From Capra hircus (taxonomy: Eukaryota; Chordata; Mammalia; Artiodactyla; Bovidae), in assembly GCF_001704415.2 (NCBI RefSeq), contig NC_030819.1:36202575-36266574 (forward strand): a stretch of DNA of 64,000 bases. Reading direction: 5' to 3'. Each line of letters begins with the position of its first letter. Within the stretch, counting starts at the first letter, position 1. The notes under the pieces are model-generated. The model had not been told where the DNA came from, ran no database searches, and worked only from the letters and a program-made list of their open reading frames with translations. Positions 22,526 to 34,020 of this stretch are shown here, one piece after another. The position numbers and the translations under genes were made by a program.

Positions 22526-22967
22526 ATTTCAGTTCAGTTCAGTTCAGTCGCTCAGTCGTGTCCGACTCTCTGCGACTCCATGAATTGCAGCACGCCAGGC
22601 CTCCCTGTCCATCACCAACTCCCAGAGTTCACCCAAACCCACGTCCATCAAGTTGGTGATGCCATCCAGCCATCTCATCCTCTGTCGTCCCCTTCTCCTC
22701 CTGCCTTCAATCCCTCCCAGCATCAGAGTCTTTTCCAGTGAGTCAACTCTTCACATGAGGTGGCCAACGTATTGGAGTTTCAGCTTCAGCATCATTCCTT
22801 CCAAAGAACTCCCAGGACTGAGCTCCTTTAGAATGGACTGGTTGGATCTCCTTGCAGTCCAAGGGACTCTCAAGAGTCTTCTCCAACACCACAGTTCAAA
22901 AGCATCAATTCTTTGGCGCTCAGCCTTCTTCACAGTCCAACTCTCACATCCATACATGACCACTGGA
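22526..22967 (-). mobile_element. BovB LINE 3' end inside L2
   Basis: Antisense, starts with repeated TTCAG units (BovB tail), runs through CACCAACTCCCAGAGTTCACC and CACATCCATACATGACC, and is 5'-truncated. The minus-strand reading is open over 22751-22990 and carries YGCESWTVKKAERQRIDAFE and LLRVPWTARRSNQSILKE. It is only the last part of ORF2, so it has no catalytic motif. Confidence 0.94.
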
Positions 22968-23821
22968 TCTACCCTCAAACCTATTCTCACCTGGGCCTCC
23001 CCATTTCAGTGAGTAGTATCACTCTTTATTCACCTCTCTAAGCCAAGAATCACTGAAGTAATCTTCAGAGAGTTGATAATGAGACTGTACAATGTACATC
23101 TAATTCTATCATATTTAAAGTCCTTCAGCATCTTCCCACAGTAGTTAGAAGATAGCTCAGAGTCTTCACTGTGGTCTTCAAGGCTGTGGCTAGCCTGGTT
23201 CCTGCCTCCCCCTCAGGTCTCTCTTTATTCTGCTGTTCTCTAGGTATGCTGACTTCTCTGCTTTCCTTGAATATACTTTCTTTCTTGCCTTAGAATCTTT
23301 TCTGGCCTTAGATCCATTTTGGGTGGTTCCCTCTGCTTTAGGTCCTATTTTGCTCCACATTTCTTATCTCAGGTGAAGCATCACTTCTTCGGAGATGCAG
23401 TTTCCAACTCTCCTGTCCAAAGTAGGTCCTTCTCCCGTTGTTCTTAAAATACCTTAGTTTCCTGCCAACCACTAATCTCAACATGATATTATTTTCTTGT
23501 TATTCATTTGTTAATTTAGTGTCTTTACACCCCTCTCAGGAAATGTTTTTTTTTTTTGAGGCCAGTGGCCACACCTCTCTTGTTGATTATTGGCAATAAG
23601 CAGTGGTTAGACCTGGTCCAACTTCTGGTACCTATGGGCATTTAATATATTATTTCTTGAATAAATAAATGTTAGAAATGATAAGTAAAGTTACTACACA
23701 GTTGGTCTTAACCTTTCTCAAGTCATTGTCTGCTACCAGACAACTGACAATACCATGGGCTGGTGAGGGTGTGAGGCGATTGTTTTCTCAAGCACAGTTA
23801 ATAGAACTATAAATAGGTATA

Positions 23822-24030
23822 ACCCCCGGTGGCTCAGACTGTAAAGAATCGAGTTTCAATGAAGGAGACCTGGGTTTGATCCCTGGGTAAGCAAGATCTC
23901 CTAGAGAAGGGAATGGCGATCCACTCCAGTATTCTTGCCTGGAGAATTACATAGGCAGAGGAGCCTGGCAAATTACAGTCCATGGGGTTACAGAGTCAGA
24001 CACGACTGAGCAGCTAACACTTTCACTTTC
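23822..24030 (+). mobile_element. Bov-tA SINE, sense
   Basis: Head ACCCCCGGTGGCTCAGACTG and GGGTTTGATCCCTGGGTAAG, then BovA body; ends GAGCAGCTAACACTTTCAC. Confidence 0.92.
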
Positions 24031-24094
24031 CTGGCTTTTTCAGAAGGCAATCTAGTCGTAGAAAAGTATTAGACATACACGCTATATGATTCAG

Positions 24095-24262
24095 CAACCT
24101 TTTACTTTTAAATTTAATTTTATTTTTAATTAATTTTTATTGGCATATAGTTGATTTACAATGTGTTAGATTTAGGCGTACAGCAAAGAAAGTCAGTTAT
24201 ATATAACTGATTCTTTTCCCATATAGCTCATTACAGAGTGTTGAGTAGAGTTCCCTGCAGCA
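24095..24262 (-). mobile_element. L1-BT 3' end, antisense
   Basis: TTATTGGCATATAGTTGATTT, GGCGTACAGCAAAGAAAGTC and GTTGAGTAGAGTTCCCTGC match the antisense L1-BT 3' UTR. Confidence 0.75.
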
Positions 24263-24284
24263 ACCTTATTTTTAGAGAGTAATC

Positions 24285-24740
24285 ACAAAATGGGGAGAGA
24301 TTTATGCCCAAGAAGTGTATCATAGAGCTATTCATAGTGGCACCAAATTGGAAACAACCCATACATCCATTAAACTGGTTAAATAAATTATGGTACGTAA
24401 AAACAATTGAATAATAGGTGACCATTACAAATGGTGTAGATCTATATTTATTGACATGGATGAATGTCCATGACTTATTGTTGAGTAAAATGATCAGTTT
24501 TCATATATTATGTACATACATAATGATTCCCTTCACACAAAATTGTTTACACTCAACTATATGTATGTATATATAGAGAGAAAATGGAGGAATGTTTATC
24601 CAAATGTTAGCAGTGGTTGTACCTTGATAATGGAAATTCAAGTGATTTTTGTTTTGTTTTTTTGAGTTGTTGGGTTTCTATAAGGAGAATGTATATCTTT
24701 TATACTAACAGTAAAACTATCAATCTACCTACCTATCAAT
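24285..24740 (+). mobile_element. Old L1 ORF2 end and 3' UTR, sense
   Basis: AATTGGAAACAACCCATACA, GGTTAAATAAATTATGGTACG, GGTGTAGATCTATATTTATTG and GAATGTCCATGACTTATTG follow the ORF2/3' UTR boundary of old L1. Many stops. Confidence 0.72.
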
Positions 24741-25691
24741 CTACACTTACTTTGCTGCTAGACACCATTGATAATAGTTTGGAAATATTTAATATGTATC
24801 CACAAATGAAGTTGCTCTGTAGTTTTATTTTATGGGTTTTTTTTTTGTTTGCTTTTGGTAGTAGGCTTAGCCAGTTAACTAAATAAAAACAATTGTAATC
24901 ATCTCTGTTTTGTTTTTCTGTGCTCCAGAACAGTAATACTACAGGAATGATCAGATTTTCAAACCATTAAAATATCTAGGTTAGATGAACAGAGGTTAGG
25001 AAGGTGGTATTTCTTTGGCAACTTAAAATCTGTGATTATTGGACCATTCTGAATTAGCATCTATTAGTCATATCAAACCATATTAGTCAAATCAGAAAAA
25101 TAGTTTTGATATATCATGTTTTCCTGAAAGATTCTTTATTTTTAAATATATTGAGATAAATTTTAAATAATTATATTTCAGAAATAAGATAATTCTGGTT
25201 ATATTTCTATTTTTCCTCCTTTTGATCAGTTAGCCTTATCAAGGCTTTATTCACTGTATTGTTCATTTGCTTCAAAGTAACAGCTCTTTGATTAGTTGAT
25301 TTTATCGATTTTCTATTTTCTAATTAATTTGGTTCAGCTTTTAATCTTTATTAATAAAGATAAATATGAAATACATTGGTATTTAAGCAGAATGGTCATA
25401 TCACCTATGAAGGTAGAATCAGAAGGGCAAAATTCTCCCTTCCTTCATTGGCTGAGGATACTTCCCAGTCTCCTGAAGGTAACTGCCCCAACAGGGAAAT
25501 GGACCCATATTGGGAACAGTAATGTCCCCAACTGCTCAACTTACCATTTTGCTCAGTGCCACGTAGAAGCCAGAGAGCTTAAGTGGATCTATGAGGATTC
25601 TGGATTCTGGCCACTTCCTGACATTTTGTGTGATTGATTAGATTATCACTGCCTTCTAGGAGCTAATAACCCTCTTCCTCTTCTGTTTTGA
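24741..25691. other. Unassigned AT-rich sequence
   Basis: A 113-codon plus frame (25296-25637) has a hydrophobic start but no recognisable domain and no supporting splice pattern. Confidence 0.4.
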
Positions 25692-25889
25692 AGGGTGAAA
25701 GTGAAGTCTCTAAATCATGTCTGACTCTTTGCCACCTTGTGGAGTATACAGTCCTTGGAATTCCACAGGCCAGAATACTGGAGTAGGTAGCCATTCCCTT
25801 CTCCAGGGGATCTTCCCAACCCGGGGATCGAATCTAGGTCTTCAGCATTGCAGGCGGATTCTTTACTAGCTGAGCCACAAGAAAAGCCC
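25692..25889 (-). mobile_element. Bov-tA SINE (first of a partial dimer)
   Basis: Antisense, GGAGTATACAGTCCTTGGAATT subtype, ends at AGCTGAGCCACAAGAAAAGCCC. Confidence 0.9.
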
Positions 25890-26003
25890 AGCAATACTGG
25901 AGTGGGTAGCCTATCCCTTCTCCAGCAGGTCTTCCTGACCCAGGAACCGAACTGAGGTCTCCTGCATTGCAGGCAAATACTTTACTAGCTGAGCTACTGG
26001 GGA
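25890..26003 (-). mobile_element. Bov-tA SINE, second partial copy in tandem
   Basis: Begins mid-body (GCAATACTGGAGTGGGTAGC) straight after the first copy and runs to another complete head complement (ACTAGCTGAGCTACTGGGGA). Same orientation. Confidence 0.88.
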
Positions 26004-26606
26004 GGGGTGAAGAAGGGGTTAATTAAGTTATGATAGGGTTCTCTCAGCTACTCCCTGCACAGCTTTTTTCATCACTTCTAGCAATTTTAGTTTGGTAGGA
26101 ATAAACCTCAATCTTGTTCTTTTGGAAAGCTGTTGAAATTTTCTAGTAAGTGGATGGCACTCCTACCTAATTTCCAGCAGTGGTTGCTGATTATATTTCT
26201 TTAGATATTTGAATGGGAATCTGTAGAGAAAATGGAATTAGAGATATGAATTCAGTTGGCTATCTTGAACCAAATGTCTTTAAGATGACTTTTCATGGAG
26301 ACACTTGGTCCCTTCTGTCTGCACAATAAGATGCATGTAACTGTACTTGGGGGAACATCTGGAGAGGGAAAGGATAGATTTTAATTTTAATATATGTCCC
26401 TGAGTCTTTTTTTTTTTTCAGTGAAGTTACCTAATTATCAGTTTAGCTTTTACACTAGATGCTATAACATATAATTTATTATATATTTGAGAACTTACGA
26501 AAACTAGTGAGTACTTTTTGTAACAAATGTTTACTAATCAATGTTGGTTTAATCATAAGCCTTTCATAAATTATTCTTACCTAAGTCAATGTTTTCTACC
26601 TAACCA

Positions 26607-26608
<2 letters not shown>
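26004..26608. other. Unassigned sequence
   Basis: AT-rich, nothing recognised. Confidence 0.4.

Positions 26609-26643
<35 letters not shown>
26609..26643. repeat. (TG)n microsatellite
   Basis: About 17 uninterrupted GT dinucleotides. Confidence 0.97.
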
Positions 26644-26646
<3 letters not shown>

Positions 26647-27276
26647 GTACTATTTTTTTGTTAAAAAATAAAGATGAGGTTCATATGGCAAAGTCAGCCA
26701 AAGTTTTCATGCTTCACAATTTTGCTGTGGGAAGGGTCTCCCAATTTTTTTGAACCTTTGGGAAGATTTCTCAACATGCAGATTAAGGAGCAAGAAAAAA
26801 TAAAAAGCATTTCTTATAGCTAAAAAAATAGCTACTCTACCTTGTGTCTTTAGAGTACTGTTTATAAAAGAAAATGACAGCATGTTAATCTGTGTTCTCC
26901 CTGTGGACTTGGAACTATTTGGATGAAGACACAGAGTTTTCTGTCATGCACTTCAAGATATGAAATCTGCTATCATGTTGGAAAAATATATATATTGTGT
27001 TTTGGGAAAGAACAATCAGAAACCGTCAGTTAGAAGAGACACAGGCACTATATTTAGTATCTTGAAAGCATTCTTCAGGTAGTACGATTCTGATGAAATC
27101 AATTGTTTTACACACACCTTCCACACACATACTGATTCTAGTGGTTTTAGAAGAAGAAAATTTGTGACTTTACAGAAATGAATGTGGTAAATTTTGGGTG
27201 TTATTTTCACTGATTTTCATTGCTCAGTCCTCATATCTGTTGCAGTTGCCTTCTATGGCAATGGTGCTTCTCTGCA
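26644..27276. other. Unassigned sequence
   Basis: No repeat or gene recognised. Confidence 0.4.
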
Positions 27277-28110
27277 TTCAGTTCAGTCGCTCAGTCGTGT
27301 CTGACTCTTTGCGACCCCATGAATCACAGCACACCAGGCCTCCCTGTCCATCACCAACTCCTGGAGTTCACTCAAACTCATCTCCATTGAGTTGGTGATG
27401 CCATCCAGCCATCCCATCCTCGGTCATCCCCTTCTCCTCCTGCCCCCAATCCCTCCCAGCATCAGGGTCTTTTCGAATGAGTCAACTCTTTGCACAAGGT
27501 GGCCAAAGGATTGGAGTTTCAGCTTCAGCATCAGTCCTCCCAATGAGCACCCAGGACTGATCTCCTTTAGGATGGACTGGTTGGATCTCCTTGCAGTCCA
27601 AGGGACTCTCAAGAGCCTTCTCCTGTACCACAATTCAAAAGCATCAATTCTTCGGCGTTCAGCTTTCTTCGCAGTCCAACTCTCACATCCATACATGACC
27701 ACTGCAAAAACCATAGCCTTGACTAGACGGACCTTTGTTGGCAAAGAAATGTCTCTGCTTTTGAATATGCTATCTAGGTTGGTCATAACTTTCCTTCCAA
27801 GGAGTAAGCATCTTTTAATTTCATGGCTGCAGTCACCATCTGCAGTGATTTTGGAGCCCCCCAAAATAAAGTCTGACACTGTTTCCACTGTTTCCCCATC
27901 TATTTCCCATGAAGTGATGGGACCAGATGCCATGATCTTCATTTTCTGAATGTTGAGCTTTAAGCCAAATTTTCCACTCTCCTCTTTCACTTTCATCAAG
28001 AGGCTTTTGAATTCCTCTTCACTTTCTGCCATAAGGGTGGTGTCATCTGCATATCTGAGGTTATTGATATTTCTTCCAGCAATCTTGATTCCAGCTTGTG
28101 CTTCTTTAAT
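27277..28110 (-). mobile_element. BovB LINE 3' third, young-looking
   Basis: Longest single BovB piece in the window. The plus strand starts with the tail (TTCAGTTCAGTCGCTCAGTC) and ends in CAGCTTGTGCTTCTT, where the copy is 5'-truncated. It is close to the usual BovB consensus throughout. Confidence 0.95.
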
Positions 28111-28119
28111 TCCCTTCAA
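27424..28119 (-). pseudogene. BovB ORF2 remnant: C-terminal reverse transcriptase
   Basis: Encodes the end of the RTE-clade reverse transcriptase of BovB, an enzyme that copies the LINE RNA into the genome. The 231-residue reading has the catalytic YADD box at residues 23-26 (28042-28053), followed by MAESEEEFKSLLMKVKEE. Farther on come KLNIQKMKIMASGPITSWE, SKITADGDCSHEIKR, MTNLDSIFKSRDI, YGCESWTAKKAERRRIDAFE and LLRVPWTARRSNQSILKE. The first few residues come from flanking DNA. The frame closes at a TGA (27424-27426) where a CGA arginine codon is usual, as a CpG transition would give. Beyond that TGA the frame stays open to the normal BovB stop beside the tail. The endonuclease domain and most of the RT are missing, so the copy is inactive. 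Confidence 0.9.
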
Positions 28120-30139
28120 AATGAAAAATACTGGGACAGGTAAGTAAAGACTGAGTTGTTTCCCGTAGGAGTTTTTTCATCAGATCCCCTTGATCTCTGC
28201 TGTGCCTGTTTTCTGGGAAAACTTCTGCTTGAATCTTTATCAACCTGATTGAAAATTTTGTGATGAATGAGTCCACATTAGCGTCCATCTGGTGTGAGGC
28301 TTCCATTTCTATTTTCTATATGGATCTCCTTTCATTTCTAGTTTTTACAAGTTGATAAAGTACAGCAGCCAGTAGTAGTTGATAAAGGGCAACAAAATCA
28401 ACAATAAGCACCTGTAAAAGATCATGTCTTCATCTAACCCATCCTTGTAACTGTTTGAAAATAGCACCTTAAAATACAGTGCATTGCCATTCAAATCACT
28501 GAATTTAGACTCATGGCTAGATCACAAGGACACCCACCCATGAGCTCACAAGGAGGAATGAAAGGGGAACCACAGTTGCCTTTTCCTGGAGTGGCCTTAC
28601 AGTGTAGATATGAATAGTTGTGATGAAACTAATGCTCCTGAGGATATTAAAATGAGGCATCTTGTTAACAGCAAAATTTCTTTGTGTGTATCATGAATAT
28701 CACAGTGCCTTTTTATTATCTTCTTTATAAATCAGATAGATGTCTCTGCCCTTGGTGAGACTTCAGTTTGTTCATTTTCATTATTGAATCTTTCCCTTGT
28801 TCTTCATCCATTCTCAGATCTTCAGCCACTGGTCATGAGTTTCCAGACCCCTCTCTGTACAAGAGGGAAGCAAACAAGACCATCAAGTCTGGCAGAAGAA
28901 GGTGAGAGAAGAGTCTTACTGTGTAGTCAGCTGAGCATCCCATTCCTACCCATGATTCTTTGGGCCTCTGGCAGCCATAGCAGCAATTTTCTTCATGTAG
29001 GCTTTGGGTTAAGAGGGTTCCTCTGTGGTTATGGTTCTCTGTGTAAGAGTTACTCTATAATCAATTTGGAAAGAAAAGAAGTCAACATCATTTGAAACTC
29101 TCCGGATTAAATAGCTTATCTTTTGTGCCTGTAGACCAAAACATTTATATCACAACCATCTTCTTTTCGGGGGAGTTGTACATTACATTTCTCTGCTCTT
29201 TTATTCAAAAAATATCTTTTTATTAACTTTTAAATGGGAATGAGGTGAGGTAGTCTTTAGAATTCCTACTACCCACAATGAATTGCAATGATTATTATTC
29301 TTCAAAATATAAGTATTAATTCACTTATGACATATATTTTTATCGTAATATGTTTGCTCCTTGGGCTTTGCTCCAAAGATTATTTGGGGTCTAAATATTG
29401 TGACCAGCGAAATACCAAGAGCCAAAGCAAGTTCTCCTGAGATTCGAAACTTTTGGAAGTATGGATTAAATTCTCTGCAGAGATTTTAGCCTAGAAATGA
29501 CATTAATTCAGTCCCCGATTCCTGGCCTTCAGATTTCTTCTTCAATCCTCAGTGGTCTCTGTTAACTGCCTCTATCTTTGCAAGGTGTTTCCTTCTTCAC
29601 ACTCTGTTCAACCACCTTTTAGAACTTGCCAATTGTTTCCTACTAGGTCCCTGATTGATACACCTCTCTTCCTCTGCCAAGGGCAGGAGAGCTTATGGCA
29701 GGATATTCTTATTTAATTTTCATGAGGGCAAGGACAATGGGCTTTGTTTTGCTCTGTCTGTTTTTATAAATGGATTAATTAATGTAGAACATTGTTGGTC
29801 TGTCTTCGGGAAAATTAACAGTGAAGCAAGGAACAAGGGATCTTAAAATGATATTTAGATTTATGCAAACATATCATAGGGTCTGAGCTATACGTGTCTT
29901 ACGTAAATTGTTTGTATATTGTCAAAGCCAAGTTTTACCTTGCTGATCACACTATGAGAATGAAATAACCCATACTGGAAGAATTAATTCTTAAAATGTT
30001 TCAAGTAGTAGGTGTGCTTTTTGAACACAGGCTTTAAAAAAATCTTTTCTTTTTCATTGCTGGTTCATGAGTACCCAACCTGGAAAGTAAGGATTTTCAG
30101 ATATTATTTCACACGCGTAGTCTAACAGTTTATTGTATG
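28111..30139. other. Unassigned sequence, possible L2 remnant
   Basis: No gene recognised. 29510-29790 is pyrimidine-rich and may be a degraded L2 (GAGGGCAAGGACAATGGGC resembles the L2 3' end), not firm. Confidence 0.35.
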
Positions 30140-30228
30140 GAGATAGTGAAGGACAGGGAAGCCTGGTGTGCTGCAGTCCATGGGGTCATGAAGAATTGGA
30201 CACAATTTGGCAACTGAACAACAAATAC
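30140..30228 (+). mobile_element. BovB 3' tail fragment, sense
   Basis: GGACAGGGAAGCCTGGTGTG and CTGCAGTCCATGGGGTCATG, ending TTGGCAACTGAACAACA. Old copy. Confidence 0.75.
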
Positions 30229-30325
30229 ATTAAACATTAGTTAGTGGATTTGCAACTCTAGAACAGAAATATATTAAGTAATAATATGCTGAAGCCCAGA
30301 ATCAGTCTGTACACTTACTGGTCGG

Positions 30326-30415
30326 TTGCTCAGTCATGTCCGACTCTGTGACACCATGGACTGCGGCATGCCAAGCTTCCATGTCCTTCCCTATCTCCCG
30401 GAGTTGAACTGTTAT
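30326..30415 (-). mobile_element. BovB 3' tail fragment, antisense
   Basis: GGTTGCTCAGTCATGTCCGA and GCGGCATGCCAAGCTTCCAT. Lies tail-to-tail with the fragment at 30140-30228. Confidence 0.8.
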
Positions 30416-30859
30416 GCTCATGATCATATAGAATAACAAAAATGTGTTATCCTCTAGTGCACTGATTTAATAGCTTTTTATAGCTCTCAACCAAGCAATT
30501 ATTCCCAAACCCCAGCTATTCTGACCTTTCTCATCATTGTTTTCCTACTATAAAAATCATTTTGTACATAGTACCGGGTACTGAGCAGGAATCTTAAGCA
30601 CACACTACCCCTAAATTCTTAAGCTTTAATCTTTTGCTGTAGCTCTTCTGTTCTGAAGAGAAAGAAGGTTTGCTCAGAGAAACTAAAAGCAGCAGGCAGG
30701 ACTTTGAAAATATATAAAAGGATGTTTTCTAAGTGTTCAGTGAAATACTTATTTATCTTTCTTTTTACTTATGGGACTCTTGATTGATTAGTTTTTTACA
30801 GTTCTCCAAATAACAAAGTTTACACTCTTAACACTGGCAATTACCCTTCACCCAGAACT
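30416..30859. other. Unassigned sequence
   Basis: Nothing recognised. Confidence 0.4.
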
Positions 30860-31040
30860 CCTTCTAAGTAAATTTTATTTTCTTTATAATCCTTATTACA
30901 TGTACAATTATCTTGATATATTTATCTTTTAAAAAATCTTTCTTCTCTGTAAGAATATAAACTCCATGAAGACTGGTACCAGCTTTATTCCTAGATCTTG
31001 AAAAGTATTTGACATATAATATGGATGGAAAACAAAATTT
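30860..31040 (+). mobile_element. L2 LINE 3' end
   Basis: AAGAATATAAACTCCATGAAG and the following CTTATTACATG... context fit the sense L2 3' end. Confidence 0.55.
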
Positions 31041-32118
31041 ATGAAATAAATCATGATGTCTTTAGCTTTGGGCTTTTAGGTGGTAAAGTTGATTGTGTCA
31101 CAGGTCATTTGATGACAGCTATGTTTATAATGCTACATATTTTCTCTGAAAAGATATTCACTGGAAGAAAAAATACCTTAGCATTTGGGGCCAAAAAAAC
31201 CCAGACAGATTTGATTATCAAAGTAGATGTAGATTCAAGGCTATGTGCCATCCATCAAGAGATGGTCCATTGCTCAGGAAAAAGGGATAAATACTTGTTA
31301 CTGGCGATGCTTTACTTTAAACAATTTCAAAACATGCTGTAACTCCCACACCTTGTGCTCCCAGAGTAAGATTTAGGATTAAAAAGCTCCAAGAGTTTCC
31401 AATCTCAGTGGAAAATTGGCTGTCCCTTGGAACGAGATATATACTAACTGATTTCACCATGCAATTTTGTTCTTAATGAAAGCAACATAAAACAAAACTT
31501 CACCCCTCTGTGTTCCATTTGTACATCTTGTACCTGAAATAAAATGTGACTGCTGTAAATCTTCAAGTTGGATTCAATAAAGCAATAATACTATACTGTA
31601 CAAACTGACCATTTAGCTTAAGGACTGATTTGTTACACCATTAACTTGTCGCATGCCTTGTGTTAGGGCTTCCTGCTAACTGACTAGTTGTTAACTACTG
31701 TAATGAACAGATTCTTCCAAGGGGAAATACCTCTTACTGGGGGAAGTTGGTGATATCCCTGACTGATGGTGTAAAGGTGGCCATGGAATAATGGATAGAT
31801 TTTAAACTTATTAAAGTTTTACTGTAGAGGCATTGTAGGACCTCAAAAAATTTGCTTTAGAATGAAATAAGTGAAAGAAAAAGCATGTAATATCTTGTCA
31901 AGGCTTTGTAATTTGCACATTACATGTTGGTTTCTTAGCTGTTACTTAAAAAATCTCTGTAGTCAAATTACATGTTTTGGAAATATAATGCTATTATTAG
32001 TGCCATGGCACTTATTTTCTCTTTTGACCAGTGTACCCTCTGATTAAAAATATCTTTCCCATCCTCTGAAGAAATAGATGAAGCTGTGGAGGTAGTCAAC
32101 TCTGAATTATAATAAGCT
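31041..32118. other. Unassigned sequence
   Basis: A 105-codon plus frame (31025-31342) starts inside the L2 end and shows no domain. Confidence 0.4.
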
Positions 32119-32131
32119 AGTGGGAAGGCAA

Positions 32132-32403
32132 CTGAGAAGGCAATGGCAACCCACTCCAGTACTCTTGCCTGGAAAATCCCATGGGCGGAGGAGCCTGGTA
32201 GGCTGCAGTCTGCGGGGCTGCTAAGAGCTGGACACGACTGAGCGACTTCACTTTCACTTTTCACTTTCATGCATTGGAGAAGGAAATGGCAACCCACTCC
32301 AGTGTTCTTGCCTGGAGAATCCCAGGGACGGGGGAGCCTGGTGGGCTGCCCCGTCGCACAGAGTCAGGCATGACTGAAGCGACTTGGCTGCAGCAGCAGC
32401 AGC
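32132..32403 (+). mobile_element. BovA2 SINE, full two-unit copy
   Basis: GAGAAGGCAATGGCAACCC start, linker CACTTTCACTTTTCACTTTC, ends in (CAG)n. Perfect 13-bp TSD AGTGGGAAGGCAA at 32119-32131 and 32404-32416. About ten bases are missing near GGGCTGCCCCGTCGCAC in unit two. Confidence 0.95.
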
Positions 32404-32416
32404 AGTGGGAAGGCAA

Positions 32417-33079
32417 AGCATCCACAGATACCTTAGTCGTGGAGAAGAGAAGGGATGACTTCAAGCCAGTTTCTCTGGATATACCTGTTAGTCACAGGTG
32501 GTCCAGACACACCTATACTGGACATAATAGTCCATGTCTCTAAGATAACATGATAAAGGATTCCCACAGTTTTATCAGCTTTTATGGCAATGTAATCTAA
32601 ATTCTTTGTTTTGCAGAAGAAGCTCCAATGTCTTCTACTTTGAGTTTTGTAATAAACAAGGGCCCCTTTCTCCTGCAAGGCAGATTCATCTTTGTATTTT
32701 TCTTAGAAAGCAAGCAATCTGGCAGTTTTTAATATGTGATTTTCCACAATTATATTATCAATAGTATCTACTCCTTCAGAAATATATTAACTGAAAAAAT
32801 TGAAGTCATGAAGATGTTGAGGAAAATAGCCATGTATGTTTATATAATCAAGGGTAAGGAGGAGTGTTGTTTTTCAAAGGTTTTCTCAGCGTGGTGCAAA
32901 AAGGCAGAATTCACAATTGAAATGTTCATGCATTGCAACTAGATCAAAATTAAAAACAAACTTCTGAATGAAAGCCCACAATAAAGTTAAAAGGCAAACT
33001 AGAAACTGAAAAAACATTTTTGCATAACAGTTAAATGTTAATTTGCTAAATGTATGATGTATTTTTAGGAAGAAATAAG
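32417..33079. other. Unassigned AT-rich sequence
   Basis: No repeat recognised with confidence; the right part may belong to the old L1 that follows. Confidence 0.35.
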
Positions 33080-33330
33080 GGAAATTGGAAACCTAAGTAC
33101 TCAACCATGGGGGACTGATGAAATAGGTTATGGGCAACAATAAAGTAAAAAAAAAATGTAGTCATAAAAATATAATTTCATATAGAACATGGGAAGATAT
33201 GCAGAATATAGTTAAATAAGAGAGGCAGTTACACAAAAGAAATATGCTAAATATATTTCTATTTTTACTAAATGTTAAATGATTAGGACAAAACTTTAGA
33301 AAGCAAAAACATGAAGCATAATGATCAGCT
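33080..33330 (+). mobile_element. Old L1 ORF2/3' UTR remnant, sense
   Basis: GGGGGACTGATGAAATAGG and GGGAAGATATGCAGAATATAG, AAATAAGAGAGGCAGTTACAC follow the old L1 3' pattern. Confidence 0.5.
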
Positions 33331-34020
33331 TTGGTTGGTAATATTTTAGGTGATTTTAGATGATCTAATTTGTCTAAAATGAGCATGAATTACTCATGTA
33401 GAAGTACAAAGAATTACATCAAAGTGTATAAAATACATTCCAGATATATAAAGAGTGTCACGCTGCTGCTTAAAATATTCTTTCATTTTTATTTTATTTT
33501 AGTGAATACCATCAAAAGTCCTTTTAAGTGGATTCCTTTGGAAATCATATGAAATCTTTCAGATGCTTGGGAAGGGGCATAAGCTGATATTTAAAGTGTC
33601 TGTCGACAGGTTATATGATGATTTAATATGTGGAATTTATAGACCAGGGGAAAAATGATGCAGCTGCTGCTTGTATGTGTGTACCACGGAGGACCACCAC
33701 CCAGAAATGATGCTGGCCAAAACTGTCATTGTTCATGATGGGTAATAAAAAGCCCCTGGCCATAAACTCCCTGCTCCTGCCATGGCTGTGCTGAAAGAGC
33801 GCCATGAGGAGCAGAGCCAGGAAAACGATTACTGGAAAAACTTAGGTGAAAATGAGCTGCCATGGTTTGACTAGTTTCACTAGTGTCTCATTGTGGTTTA
33901 CCACTGGTATTCCAAATAGAGACTGAATGGACCAGTTCCTGCTCTTGTATAGTTTTCTCTATTCCATGCCCCCCCACCAACCCCCCATGGTGGAAGTATG
34001 GTGTTATGTGTAGCTAAACT
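33331..34020. other. Unassigned; small coding-like block at 33749-33845
   Basis: No repeat recognised. A short charged reading on the plus strand is described under findings. Confidence 0.35.

Larger units (their letters stand above)
22170..23690 (+). mobile_element. L2 LINE, sense, broken by Bov-tA and BovB
   Basis: Left piece about 22170-22285 (CTTCACTTAGATGTTTCACG). Right piece 22968-23690: TGGGCCTCCCCATTTCAGTG, CTTCAGCATCTTCCCACAGT, AAGGCTGTGGCTAGCCTGGT, CCCTCAGGTCTCTCTTTATT, and a TTGAATAAATAAATG end. Two younger elements sit between the pieces. Confidence 0.6.

Noticed and set aside
27392..27949. 185-codon open frame, plus strand
   Set aside because: Lies on the antisense side of BovB ORF2. 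The same antisense peptide pattern recurs at every BovB copy in the window.
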